Positions 1 through 8,531 of a stretch of DNA of 64,000 bases are shown piece after piece. Source of the stretch: Muribaculaceae bacterium (GTDB taxonomy: Bacteria > Bacteroidota > Bacteroidia > Bacteroidales > Muribaculaceae); the NCBI GenBank assembly GCA_028689665.1, contig JAQVCR010000003.1, positions 62,001 through 126,000 of the forward strand. Reading direction: 5' to 3'. Each line of letters opens with the position of its first letter. The first letter of the stretch is position 1. The position numbers were made by a program, and so were the translations under genes. Under the pieces are notes generated by a model that was not told the DNA's origin, did no database searches, and saw nothing but the letters and a program-made list of their open reading frames with translations.

Positions 1-646
1 TCTGGGTGGCTACATCAACTCCTTTCTTGGCTGCTCCATTCATGTGGTGGGCTTCATCGGATATAAGCACCAGTCCTTTCGTACTGAAATCATTGTAGCT
101 CACACCTCCCTCTTTCGGAGTGTTGAGATCGCTATGTAGTCCTTGAGTTGTGGTAAGACACAAGTTAATACAGTCATCGTCTACCGCTTGGAAATTATCT
201 ACTCTGTGAATTTCAACTTGCTTGCCATCTATATTGATAGATTGAGCAAATTGATATTTAGCCGATGCAGCATTAAAGAAGTTATCTTCTGTTTTGCCTA
301 CCACATTACTACTACCCACAAAGAACAAGAAGTTGCGATAACCGTTTTTGTAAAGATACAGTATAAGACCTGCCATGATAAGGGTCTTTCCACTACCGGT
401 TGCCATGTGAAACAGCAAATGTGGCTTCAGTGGCTTACCTTCATAGTCATTCTCCCAAAAGTTAATGAAATATTGGAACGCTTCCTTTTGATAGGGACGC
501 AATGGCATAAATGGATTTAGTGAGGTGCCAAAGTACTCCGGCATCTCGGTACGTTCAATAGTCTTTCTTCCAAATTCCTCTCGCAACGTACTTTGAAGGT
601 TGTTGCGAAGGTAGTCTTCCATACTAAATGCTTGTTTCTTTGCCAT
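1..646 (-). CDS. Type III restriction Res-like DEAD/DEAH helicase, partial
   Basis: N-terminal 215 residues only; the gene runs out of the window at base 1. It starts at the ATG complementary to 644-646, one base past the stop of the methyltransferase gene, so the two are translationally close. Visible are the helicase motif I HMATGSGKT and motif II DEAHH, typical of Res subunits of type III restriction-modification systems, which use ATP to move along DNA and cleave it together with Mod. The C-terminal endonuclease cannot be seen, so whether the enzyme can cut is unknown. Its partner is the Mod-like gene directly upstream. Confidence 0.8.
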   Translation of the reverse strand, partial: MAKKQAFSMEDYLRNNLQSTLREEFGRKTIERTEMPEYFGTSLNPFMPLRPYQKEAFQYFINFWENDYEGKPLKPHLLFHMATGSGKTLIMAGLILYLYKNGYRNFLFFVGSSNVVGKTEDNFFNAASAKYQFAQSINIDGKQVEIHRVDNFQAVDDDCINLCLTTTQGLHSDLNTPKEGGVSYNDFSTKGLVLISDEAHHMNGAAKKGVDVATQ

Positions 647-647
647 A

Positions 648-2651
648 TCACTTATTTGAATAGAAGTCAGAATTCAAGTTCTTATCATTTTTGCTGATGC
701 TAAATTCTTCATTGTTAATCTCAGAGTATGGCACATATAGCAGGTTCTTGTCAAGGCACTCCATCAAGAATCGTTTTTGATCATCGAGTGATAAATCCGC
801 AAACTCTTTAATATTTTCATCTATCTCCTGCGGTTTTACTTTCCATGATAAGAAGCCTGTGGCTTGCATTTCAGTCCAAACAGATTGAAGCTCGGCTGTA
901 GAAGTCGCTTTCTCGATTGAGTCAACAAATCGCTGGTTGGCTGTGGCTAATTCACAATATACAAATGAACCACCACCTTGCCAATTAACTGATTTTGAAA
1001 TTCCAGTTTTGTCTGATTTTATTACGCCGCACAGCCTATGCAAAGACTTGTCAATCATTGAATCAAGTTGCTCAATCCCAATATATTTTCTTTTTAATTT
1101 ATGAGCTACCGCTGTTGTTGTTCCACTGCCTATATGATAATCCAATACAAGATCACCAATGTTTGTAGACATTTCAATTATACGTTTAATTAATCGTTCC
1201 GGTTTTTTACCTCCCTTTAACTGTACATCTCCTTCTCTAGCAATACCTTCGTAAGGTACATCAGTCCATATATTTGAAAGCTGAATAGATGGTACTATCT
1301 CTCCTTCAATTTCTCGAAGTTTCTTCGAATAGAAAGCCATTTCTTGTGCTTTATGTACAAAAACATCATATTTATTTTCTCTTTCTACCTTTATAACTAA
1401 ATCAGGATTTTTTTCAGATTGCACCTTTGCTTTTAAAACATCTTGTCCTGCATTACTATTAATTGCTGTATATCTAAAAACTATATCTCCATGTTTTACA
1501 GCATATTCCGAAACCAACTCGTAAAAAAACATTTTGCCTAATTCTGTTTTTGCTTTGTTTTTATCTTCAAATCCTTTTTCGATTGCAACGACAGTTTCAA
1601 TATCTGTAAATTTCCAAGATTGATAGTCTTCTGTTTTGTTTATTATAACATATTTATAATTAGAGTCATAATTAGACTTTACATACTGAGTGTTATATGT
1701 CCACTTCGATTTGTTTTTAGCAAATCCAATAATATATTCTGCAGTCTCAAACAGACCCGCATTCACGCTAGCAAAACCTGAAGGAGATTTTGTCTTAATG
1801 GTAATTTTGTTGATAAAATTATTAACACCATATTTATTGAATACATCATTCATTAATCTGTGCAATTCAGCAACTCCATCATCACTGATTTGTACAAAAA
1901 TCGCTCCGTCATCACTCAATAGCTCTCGTGCGATAGTTAGTCTATTTTTCATAAAAGTCAACCACGTAGAGAGTTTGAAATTTGAATTATATAGAAAAGT
2001 ATCTTCATCACGATTCACTAAAAAATAGTATGGTGGGTCAATATATATCAACTTAATCTTTCCTTCGTATTTCTTCTTCAAGGAATATAAAGCCAACAAA
2101 TTATTCCCCTTAATAATAAAGTTATCCTCTTTAGAAACACTAGTAACTTCATGCTCTCCATCAGCATCATAACGACGGAAATTATTCAAAACCTTTGGTT
2201 CTGTAAGTCGATTGATTTCATCGGGAGCAAGAATCTCATTCCAAAACACCTCATTGCGTTTTGCATCCTCTTTGGTTTGTCCACCTTCGAGCATGCAATC
2301 TTTATAAGGCCATGACAAAACAACTTCACGACTCTCGGACAGAAAGTTATCTCCATTTGCATCTGTGATGCCCACCTTGTTCTTAAAAGAAGTATAGCTA
2401 TCCGGAAGGAAGCGCTTGTTCATTACGAATTTTTGGAACTTCACCTTATCGAATATTGTAAGTCCATCTACTTCTGTAAAGAAATTTTTACGAAGAGCTT
2501 CGTGAGATAAAAGCAATCGCAACAAGTCGGGGCGCATAGCAAGAGCAGCCTCTACAATGGCATTCTTCAACAGATGCCCATCCTCGGTACAATATCGGCT
2601 TTCATTGCGTAATAGCTTTTCAAGCTCCTTGAATTGGTTTAAATTGTCCAT
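648..2651 (-). CDS. Site-specific adenine DNA methyltransferase (Mod-like, beta class)
   Basis: 667 residues from the ATG at 2651; a longer frame exists (to 2696) but would overlap the Fic gene, and the chosen start lies 13 bases after the Fic stop. The catalytic motif IDPPYY sits near residue 205 and the SAM-binding motif DYHIGSGTT near residue 508, so motif IV precedes motif I, the order of beta-class methyltransferases and of type III Mod subunits. The usual motif I is DxFxGSGTT; here the aromatic position reads His-Ile, a mild deviation. The long region between the motifs is where Mod proteins carry target recognition. It should methylate adenine in the host recognition site and give the Res helicase its specificity. 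Confidence 0.85.
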   Translation of the reverse strand: MDNLNQFKELEKLLRNESRYCTEDGHLLKNAIVEAALAMRPDLLRLLLSHEALRKNFFTEVDGLTIFDKVKFQKFVMNKRFLPDSYTSFKNKVGITDANGDNFLSESREVVLSWPYKDCMLEGGQTKEDAKRNEVFWNEILAPDEINRLTEPKVLNNFRRYDADGEHEVTSVSKEDNFIIKGNNLLALYSLKKKYEGKIKLIYIDPPYYFLVNRDEDTFLYNSNFKLSTWLTFMKNRLTIARELLSDDGAIFVQISDDGVAELHRLMNDVFNKYGVNNFINKITIKTKSPSGFASVNAGLFETAEYIIGFAKNKSKWTYNTQYVKSNYDSNYKYVIINKTEDYQSWKFTDIETVVAIEKGFEDKNKAKTELGKMFFYELVSEYAVKHGDIVFRYTAINSNAGQDVLKAKVQSEKNPDLVIKVERENKYDVFVHKAQEMAFYSKKLREIEGEIVPSIQLSNIWTDVPYEGIAREGDVQLKGGKKPERLIKRIIEMSTNIGDLVLDYHIGSGTTTAVAHKLKRKYIGIEQLDSMIDKSLHRLCGVIKSDKTGISKSVNWQGGGSFVYCELATANQRFVDSIEKATSTAELQSVWTEMQATGFLSWKVKPQEIDENIKEFADLSLDDQKRFLMECLDKNLLYVPYSEINNEEFSISKNDKNLNSDFYSNK

Positions 2652-2664
2652 ATATTTTATTTTT

Positions 2665-3540
2665 TTATTCTTGTTCGTAATAATAAGAGTAGTCAATTGC
2701 TTTCATAAAGGTCTCTCGGTCATTAATCTTATCGGTAAGAGCCGATAGAATGAGCTTCTTTATTCTGGTAGAGTCTGCCACACTGTGTGTCATTGCATCG
2801 AGATAAGCCTTTTTGTCTATTCTGCTCCAATCAATGCACTTTTGCATATTCTTTTTCAATATCAAGTCAAGCCAAATGCGTGTGGTGCGACCATTGCCCT
2901 CACAAAATGGGTGAGCAATATTCATCTCCACATATTTATTTACGATATTATCAAAGCTACTTTCAGACATACGTTCTACGTTTTCCAATGTTGTTGGTAG
3001 ATATTGAGCCATTGCAAACTGAAATCCGCCTTTGGCAATATTCACTGTTCGTATCTGCCCCGCAAATTCGTACAGCCCCCCAAAGAGGTAAGAGTGTATT
3101 TGCTTTAGCCCTTTCACTGTTCCTACTTCTATACTCTCTATCAAGCTACTTTCAAAGAGTGCGTAAGCCTTCGATTTGCTACGCCCATCAATCGTTTCGT
3201 CGCTATTTGTGAACCACGCAACAAAGCGTGATGCCTTATTGTTTGGAAAACAAGCTGCAAGAGCAAGTACGCCATCCATATCAAGCATATCTGTTTGATA
3301 TTTCTTTCCGTCGGCTGCAAGCAACTTCAGTTGGTTAGTAGCACTAACCAACTGATTCTCCTCTTTCTTAAGCTTAGTCTTTAGATACTTCCAATAGTTA
3401 CGGTTTTTGCTATAATCATCTTGTGCATTAAGCACTCCGACAATATCGAACACCGAAAACCACCATTTCGATTGAACCTCGTCCCACACGGCACGCACTT
3501 CACGGTCATCGAAAAATCGAATTGATATTTTAGTATTCAT
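2665..3540 (-). CDS. BRO-N-like/Fic fusion protein
   Basis: 291 residues. Residues about 5-110 resemble the N-terminal BRO/DinD-like domain (RFFDDREVRAVW, then FSVFDIVGVL), found in phage antirepressors and toxin-like proteins. Residues about 120-260 are a Fic domain with the intact active motif HPFCEGNGRTTR at 210-221 and the flap segment LYEFAGQIRTVNIAKGG. Fic enzymes usually transfer AMP from ATP to a target protein. A segment SSLIES at 131-136 resembles the inhibitory [S/T]xxxE[G/N] motif of class II Fic proteins but ends in Ser, so self-inhibition is only possible. It is placed between the SNF2 helicase (1 base gap) and the methyltransferase (13 bases), implying a job linked to restriction. 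Confidence 0.8.
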   Translation of the reverse strand: MNTKISIRFFDDREVRAVWDEVQSKWWFSVFDIVGVLNAQDDYSKNRNYWKYLKTKLKKEENQLVSATNQLKLLAADGKKYQTDMLDMDGVLALAACFPNNKASRFVAWFTNSDETIDGRSKSKAYALFESSLIESIEVGTVKGLKQIHSYLFGGLYEFAGQIRTVNIAKGGFQFAMAQYLPTTLENVERMSESSFDNIVNKYVEMNIAHPFCEGNGRTTRIWLDLILKKNMQKCIDWSRIDKKAYLDAMTHSVADSTRIKKLILSALTDKINDRETFMKAIDYSYYYEQE

Positions 3541-3541
3541 G

Positions 3542-6445
3542 CTATTTAATCCTCCATTTTATTGAATACTCATCGACAGTTTCCACTTTCGCTTCGGCAA
3601 GGTCATAGAGTTTTGTTACCAATTTATTTTTTTCGGCTTTGAGTTTAGTTTTCTTTTCATCGAATTCACGCCAAGCTATGTCGCGCCTCTCGTTCAAAGC
3701 ATCTTTCTCTTTTTGTATAGCAAGTTTCTTGCGAATATTTCGTTCCTTCACAAACTCATCACTCTTTTCTTCAATGGCTTTATCAAGGTCATTAAGCCTT
3801 TGCTGTAATGCTTTTCGATTATCTTCAGCCCAATTCTCAATTTTCACAATTTCCTCAGAAATCAAATCGCCATTGCGAACTTCTAACGCTTCTGTTAGCT
3901 CTTCTTCTCGTTTATCAAGTTCATCTGAAATAGCTGTTAGCTCATCACTTAAAACTTTATCTTCGGTTACCACAGCCGGGAGAAATAGAAGGCGTTGGGT
4001 AAAGTTGTCATCTAATACATTGCCATTATCATCTGTTGAAACAACAATGATGCGTTCCTCTTCTTCTTTTAGAGAATGGTATCGTAACAAACGGAATTTC
4101 AAATAGCCGGATGTGCCAACACGCTCTTTGATTACAGATACAATCTTCTTACAACCTGAATAATCAAACTCAACTTCTGCAATTGGTGTACAAGCATTGA
4201 TGGCTTCATGAATAACGTATTGAGCCAATGGATGCGATATACGATAGTTATAACCATGACTTTCTTGCTTTGTCAGAGTATAAATTCCATGTGGTATGTT
4301 AGAGTTAATATCGTTTGCCAATAGAAACTCATATTTTCCTTTCGTGCTAACTTCTATTTTTGAACGAAGCACTCCGCACGTCAACTGCCACAACATTTCT
4401 GTATATTGATCAAGCCGGGTTGATTCTTCTTCTTCACGAATCTTCAGCTTTTCAATAACCTCTGCATCGAAATTCTCAAAGAGAGTAGCTTTGGTTTGCT
4501 GAATATTATCCTTTATATCATCACGCAATTCTTCCTGCAATTGGTCAAACGCTCGATCAATATCTTCGGTGGTGCGACTTTGTTTATATATATTAAGAAT
4601 ACGCTTCTCAAAATCTACACCATTACCTATAGAGCCAAGTACTTCATCACTTACGCCAAATACTCCTTTGAATAAATTAAACTTTTGGTCAAGCAGTTCA
4701 TACACTCGTTGGTCGGCTCGATTAGATTTATTGATAAAGTTTACAACAACTACATCAAACTTCTGTCCATAACGATGGCAACGCCCAATGCGTTGCTCAA
4801 CTCGCTGTGGATTCCATGGCAAATCATAATTAACTATTAAGGAACAGAATTGTAAGTTTACACCTTCGGCTGCTGCTTCTGTTGCAATCATTATTTCTGC
4901 TTTATCTCGGAAATAGTCAACTAAAGCCATTCGTTTATCGGCAGTCTTTGACCCGGATACTCGACTCGTTTCTTTGTTTTGATTGAACCATTCTTTGTAT
5001 ATTTCATTTGATCGTGGATCTGTATTAGAGCCATTAAATAACAATATCTTTCCTTTGTAACCTTGTTCTTCCAACAGATTATAAAGATATTGTTGGGTGC
5101 GTCGGCTTTCTGTGAAAATCAATGCTTTCCTTGGAGCATTCATTTCTTCCATATTTTTAAAACCTATATGCAAAGCCTTTACAAGACAATCTCCTTTACT
5201 ATTTGCTGTGATTCTTAGTGCTAGAGTATGAATTTCTTTTAATTCTGCTATTTCATCTTTGATAGATTCTATGTCATCAGCAGATAGTTCTTCTTGTTCG
5301 CTATATTCAGCATCCTCTTCTTCCTCATCAATCCATTCATCTTCTATTTCTTCTATGCCGTCAAAATCATCAATTATAGTATCTGTGTCGTCAGAAACAG
5401 TACTCTTTATTTTATCGTCCAGTCGCTGAATGATGCTTTCCAATGTCCCAGCAATAGCAAAAGTGGAAGAAGCCAATAACTTATATAATACCAAAGTAAT
5501 AAGTGTACGTTGAGAATTTGGCAAACCATAGCTCTCCTCACGCTCAAGATAACTATTAATCCTATTTGACAATTCTATTTCATCATCTGTTGGATAATAC
5601 TCCTGTACTAACGGAATACGGTTTGTATATTTTACATAAGCTTGTACTTGACTTCTTAATGTGCGGTGCACGATTGGCAATATTCTTCGTCGAAGTTCTG
5701 AATATTTGTTATCATCACGCAAAGCTACTTTATTGTATTGAGAGCTGAAACTAGAAAGCTCACCGAAATATGCAGGATCGATTATGGATATTAATCCGTA
5801 TAGTTCTTTAATATCATTTTGCAAAGGTGTCGCTGTAAGCAATAACTTCTTAAATGGTTGCAGTCCAAGCTTCAATGCTATTCCAGTTTTGTTACTGTTT
5901 CGATAAACGTTGCGTAAAGCGTGGGCTTCATCTATCACTACTAAATCCCAATTAACGCGGCTAATATGCATGATATTCTTTCTCGCAAATGGATAAGAGC
6001 ATATTACAATATTGGAAGACGTATCAAATGGATTTGCGTATTTTTCTGCTAAAATCTTATCGAAGTTTCTTTTTTCTAGAATGATAGAAGAAAGATAAAA
6101 TTTATCTTCCAATTCTATGCTCCATTGTTTACGAAGTGTCGCTGGTGCAATAATCAATATATGGCGCTTGCTTTCAGCCCAATTTTGACTGATAACAAGT
6201 GCGGCTTCAATGGTCTTTCCAAGTCCGACCTCATCGGCAAGAACAGCTCCCATACTTAGTGGTGAGCGAAAAGCAAACAAAGCCGCATCTACCTGATGAG
6301 GATTCAAGTCGACCTTTGCTTCTGATAGCACACCCGTAAACTTCTCGTCATCACTCGAACTGCGACGACGATTAAGCTGCCAAGCAATATACTTTGCTTG
6401 ATATGATGTTATACTAGATATATAATTTTCTCGTTGTTCAATCAT
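3542..6445 (-). CDS. SNF2/RapA-like superfamily 2 helicase
   Basis: 967 residues. Helicase motifs in order: DEVGLGKT (71-78), DEAH (172-175), TATPLQN (203-209), and in the second RecA domain ATEAAAEGVN and QRIGRCHRYGQ (motif VI). Between the two halves, near residues 350-405, is a strongly acidic insert of Asp/Glu. The last 150 residues are charged and predicted coiled coil (KREEEL, KAIEEK, EKKTKLKAEK). Such proteins translocate on DNA and are common accessory subunits in phage-defence loci (DrmD of DISARM is one SNF2 example). It is the first gene of a four-gene minus-strand operon. No nuclease motif is visible. Specific system membership is not assigned. Confidence 0.85.
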   Translation of the reverse strand: MIEQRENYISSITSYQAKYIAWQLNRRRSSSDDEKFTGVLSEAKVDLNPHQVDAALFAFRSPLSMGAVLADEVGLGKTIEAALVISQNWAESKRHILIIAPATLRKQWSIELEDKFYLSSIILEKRNFDKILAEKYANPFDTSSNIVICSYPFARKNIMHISRVNWDLVVIDEAHALRNVYRNSNKTGIALKLGLQPFKKLLLTATPLQNDIKELYGLISIIDPAYFGELSSFSSQYNKVALRDDNKYSELRRRILPIVHRTLRSQVQAYVKYTNRIPLVQEYYPTDDEIELSNRINSYLEREESYGLPNSQRTLITLVLYKLLASSTFAIAGTLESIIQRLDDKIKSTVSDDTDTIIDDFDGIEEIEDEWIDEEEEDAEYSEQEELSADDIESIKDEIAELKEIHTLALRITANSKGDCLVKALHIGFKNMEEMNAPRKALIFTESRRTQQYLYNLLEEQGYKGKILLFNGSNTDPRSNEIYKEWFNQNKETSRVSGSKTADKRMALVDYFRDKAEIMIATEAAAEGVNLQFCSLIVNYDLPWNPQRVEQRIGRCHRYGQKFDVVVVNFINKSNRADQRVYELLDQKFNLFKGVFGVSDEVLGSIGNGVDFEKRILNIYKQSRTTEDIDRAFDQLQEELRDDIKDNIQQTKATLFENFDAEVIEKLKIREEEESTRLDQYTEMLWQLTCGVLRSKIEVSTKGKYEFLLANDINSNIPHGIYTLTKQESHGYNYRISHPLAQYVIHEAINACTPIAEVEFDYSGCKKIVSVIKERVGTSGYLKFRLLRYHSLKEEEERIIVVSTDDNGNVLDDNFTQRLLFLPAVVTEDKVLSDELTAISDELDKREEELTEALEVRNGDLISEEIVKIENWAEDNRKALQQRLNDLDKAIEEKSDEFVKERNIRKKLAIQKEKDALNERRDIAWREFDEKKTKLKAEKNKLVTKLYDLAEAKVETVDEYSIKWRIK

Positions 6446-6496
6446 TTAAAAATGGCAAAGCCCACTCTGTAGCTCTACTGGGCTGACCAAAGCCAT
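6446..6496 (-). CDS. Possible 16-codon leader ORF before the helicase gene
   Basis: On the minus strand an ATG at 6496 opens a 16-codon frame (MALVSPVELQSGLCHF) whose TAA stop touches the ATG of the helicase gene with no spacer (TAAATG). The frame lies completely inside an imperfect hairpin. It could be a translated leader that couples to helicase translation, or a chance reading of a structured element. No ribosome binding site decides the matter, which is usual in this phylum. Confidence 0.25.
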   Translation of the reverse strand: MALVSPVELQSGLCHF

Positions 6497-6500
6497 TTTT
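6448..6500 (-). promoter_or_regulatory. Two-part inverted repeat at the head of the helicase operon
   Basis: Outer arms AAAAATGGC (6448-6456) and GCCATTTTT (6492-6500) are perfectly complementary; inner arms AGCCCA (6459-6464) and TGGGCT (6479-6484) add six pairs across a 14-base loop. In the transcript of the minus strand this hairpin would end two bases before the helicase start codon and would hide it. No long T run follows, so it is not a normal terminator. The rest of 6501-6828 is AT-rich intergenic sequence in which I see no gene. Confidence 0.5.
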
Positions 6501-6828
6501 ACTACAAAGGAGTTTCTAAAAATCGTCCGTATTAGCGACGGTTATTTCTTTTGTTGGTCATTTAGTAGATATAATTTTATTATCCGTAAAGTTAAAATAA
6601 TTCAATCAACTTCACAAGCATTTACAAATTAAATCTTGCTGTGGGCGATATTCAAGCACATCAAAATTAAATAATATTAAATTAGTCGATTTGGATTGGC
6701 TTTTTCTGAATAGACTTGACTAGTTAGGGGGGCGATTAACTAATATGGTTTACAGCCTTGGTTTCGTTCATCTAAAGGCATAGTCAACTTTTTCAGAATT
6801 AGACTGATGAATTTGGAAAATTTAGACA

Positions 6829-6857
6829 CAAAAAAAAGGCGGTCTATTGACCGCCTT
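6829..6857 (-). terminator. Intrinsic terminator of tRNA-Arg
   Basis: Perfect 9-bp stem, AAGGCGGTC (6836-6844) with GACCGCCTT (6849-6857), loop of four, followed on the minus strand by eight T. It begins inside the tRNA 3' CCA end. Confidence 0.9.
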
Positions 6858-6933
6858 GGTGACTCCGACAGGATTCAAACCTGTAACCTTCTGATCCGTA
6901 GTCAGATGCTCTATTCAGTTGAGCCACGGAGCC
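6857..6933 (-). tRNA. tRNA-Arg (anticodon ACG), CCA encoded
   Basis: The minus strand folds as a full cloverleaf: acceptor GGCTCCG paired with CGGAGTC, anticodon stem TCTGA/TCAGA with loop CTACGGA (anticodon ACG), T arm around GGTTTGAATCC, discriminator A and an encoded CCA at 6859-6857. It reads arginine codons of the CGN box. It borders the restriction-like operon on its 3' side, the usual side for elements that integrate at tRNA genes; no duplicated tRNA 3' end or integrase is visible within the window. Confidence 0.95.
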
Positions 6934-6945
6934 GTTTTGTGAGTG

Positions 6946-6976
6946 CAAAGGTAGATAATATTTTTATAAATCCAAA
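6946..6976 (-). promoter_or_regulatory. Promoter of tRNA-Arg
   Basis: Minus-strand -7 element TACCTTTG (6953-6946) and -33 element TTTG (6976-6973), 19 bp apart, which matches the Bacteroidota sigma-ABfr consensus TTTG-N19-21-TAnnTTTG. Confidence 0.75.
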
Positions 6977-7105
6977 AAATTAGTAATTTTTTTTGATCCA
7001 AAATTTCAAGAATGCTAAAAATAAACAGGGCAGAGCCTACTGGCAAGAGCGAAATTATTAAGCCTCAGTGAAAAAGTGGGGCTGAAATATCCCTAAAAAA
7101 CGATA

Positions 7106-7723
7106 TTAATTACCATTATTGCTTGTGTGCAAAGATTTATTTATCGATTCTATGTAAGCTAATATCTCTTCTTTTCCTCGTTGATCTTCCGATGACGAAA
7201 GAAATATTGGAGGTAGCTCTTCCCAGTCTTTCAGTAGCTCTTCTTTGTAAAGTCCGATATTAGCACGCCCTACATTATTACCTAACTTGTCTAATTTAGT
7301 GAAAATAATACTGAAAGGAATTCCGTTCTCTCCGAGCCAGTCCATAAATTCTATATCAATTTTTTGTGGCTTGTGGCGACTATCAATAAGTACAAATAAG
7401 TTAGTCATCTGGTCGCGCTCAAGGATATAATTTTCAATTATTTGCTTGATAGTCTCTCTTCCTTCTTTTCCGCGTTGAGCATAACCATATCCGGGAAGGT
7501 CGACAATATACCATTGATTGTTGATTATAAAATGATTTATCAATAATGTCTTACCGGGAGTAGACGATGTCTTTGCAAGTCCTTTATGATTGGTGAGCAT
7601 ATTAATTAGCGATGACTTGCCTACATTTGAACGCCCGATAAATGCATATTCGGGGATATTTGTATCCGGGCATTTTGATACCTCGCTATTGCTTACTTCA
7701 AATTCGGCTGACTTTATTATCAT
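7106..7723 (-). CDS. engB: Ribosome biogenesis GTP-binding protein EngB/YsxC
   Basis: About 205 residues. TRAFAC-class GTPase with G1 GRSNVGKS, G2 TPGKT, G3 DLPGYGYA, G4 TKLDK and a Ser-rich G5. EngB helps mature the large ribosomal subunit. I chose the second Met (7723, MIIKSAEF) because family members normally begin at this strand; a start at 7735 adds four residues. A TAACTTTG -7 element lies at 7755-7748, only a few bases from either start. About 80 bases beyond its stop is a weak hairpin (7060-7082) without a T run. Confidence 0.93.
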   Translation of the reverse strand: MIIKSAEFEVSNSEVSKCPDTNIPEYAFIGRSNVGKSSLINMLTNHKGLAKTSSTPGKTLLINHFIINNQWYIVDLPGYGYAQRGKEGRETIKQIIENYILERDQMTNLFVLIDSRHKPQKIDIEFMDWLGENGIPFSIIFTKLDKLGNNVGRANIGLYKEELLKDWEELPPIFLSSSEDQRGKEEILAYIESINKSLHTSNNGN

Positions 7724-7747
7724 AGTTGTAATCATTTTTAATTTCTA

Positions 7748-7755
7748 CAAAGTTA
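7748..7755 (-). promoter_or_regulatory. -7 element of engB
   Basis: TAACTTTG on the minus strand, matching TAnnTTTG; no clear -33 TTTG at the right distance. Confidence 0.5.
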
Positions 7756-7850
7756 CGAAATAATAACTTATTTGTTGCTTCTCTAACCTAAAATCGATTG
7801 ATGCTAAATCTTATTTTTAGAAAAGTGTTTTATTCTCAAGACAATTATTG

Positions 7851-7858
7851 TAACTTTG
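7851..7858 (+). promoter_or_regulatory. -7 element of recR
   Basis: TAACTTTG, 29 bases before the recR start codon. The -33 region holds only a GTTTT stretch. Confidence 0.5.
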
Positions 7859-7887
7859 TATTATTATAACAACTGATAAATAGATAA

Positions 7888-8520
7888 ATGGAACAAGAGT
7901 TTGCATCGTCTTTACTTGAGAATGCGGTAAATGAATTTTCTAAGCTGCCCGGTATTGGGCGAAAAACAGCTTTAAGATTAGTCCTTCATTTACTTCGACA
8001 AGATGAATGTGTTGCAAATACGTTTGGTGATGCAATAATTAAATTGAGGCGTGAGATTCGCTATTGCAAAGAATGCCATAATATTTCTGAAACTGAGCGC
8101 TGCCCTATATGTTCAAATCCGGCGCGCGAACGCAGTGTCGTTTGTGTGGTCGAAAATGTGAAAGATGTGATGAGCATTGAGAATACTCATCAGCACAGGG
8201 GGCTTTATCATGTGCTTGGCGGCTTAATTTCGCCTATGGATGGCGTTGGACCTCAAGATATTGAGATCGACTCTCTTATCGAAAGGGTAAAATGCGGTGA
8301 GGTGAAAGAAATTATTTTGGCGTTGAGTGCCACTATGGAAGGCGACACTACAAATTTCTATATTTATCGAAAATTAGCACCTTACGATGTTAAGATTACG
8401 TTGCTTGCTCGTGGAGTGTCGGTAGGTAATGAGATAGAATATACTGATGAGTTAACTTTGGGACGTTCTATCCTTAATCGTACATTGTTTAGTGATAGCT
8501 TTAATAAAAATTCTTTTTAA
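7888..8520 (+). CDS. recR: Recombination mediator protein RecR
   Basis: 210 residues, normal for RecR. Order of parts: N-terminal helix-hairpin-helix ([13 protein letters not shown]), zinc finger CKECHN...CPIC, then a Toprim domain ([12 protein letters not shown]) and C-terminal Walker-like tail with [13 protein letters not shown]. RecR loads RecA on SSB-coated single-stranded DNA in the RecFOR pathway. A kinase gene follows 11 bases downstream in the same direction, so they are probably cotranscribed. Confidence 0.96.
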   Translation: MEQEFASSLLENAVNEFSKLPGIGRKTALRLVLHLLRQDECVANTFGDAIIKLRREIRYCKECHNISETERCPICSNPARERSVVCVVENVKDVMSIENTHQHRGLYHVLGGLISPMDGVGPQDIEIDSLIERVKCGEVKEIILALSATMEGDTTNFYIYRKLAPYDVKITLLARGVSVGNEIEYTDELTLGRSILNRTLFSDSFNKNSF

Positions 8521-8531
8521 TTAGTAATATA

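Noticed and set aside
143-520. 125-codon ORF on the plus strand opposite the Res gene
   Set aside because: Antisense to a clear helicase reading frame; no promoter or family match.
2652-2696. Longer methyltransferase start
   Set aside because: Would overlap the Fic gene by 32 bases and adds a Lys/Ile-rich stretch without family likeness.
1-6445. DISARM or BREX assignment of the defence operon
   Set aside because: No DUF1998 helicase pair, PLD nuclease, PglZ or BrxC is seen; an SNF2 helicase plus methylase alone is not enough.
6690-6810. IS ends or att repeats
   Set aside because: Two loosely similar segments (TTTTTCTGAATAGACT and TTTTTCAGAATTAGACT) exist but have no flanking duplication or transposase.
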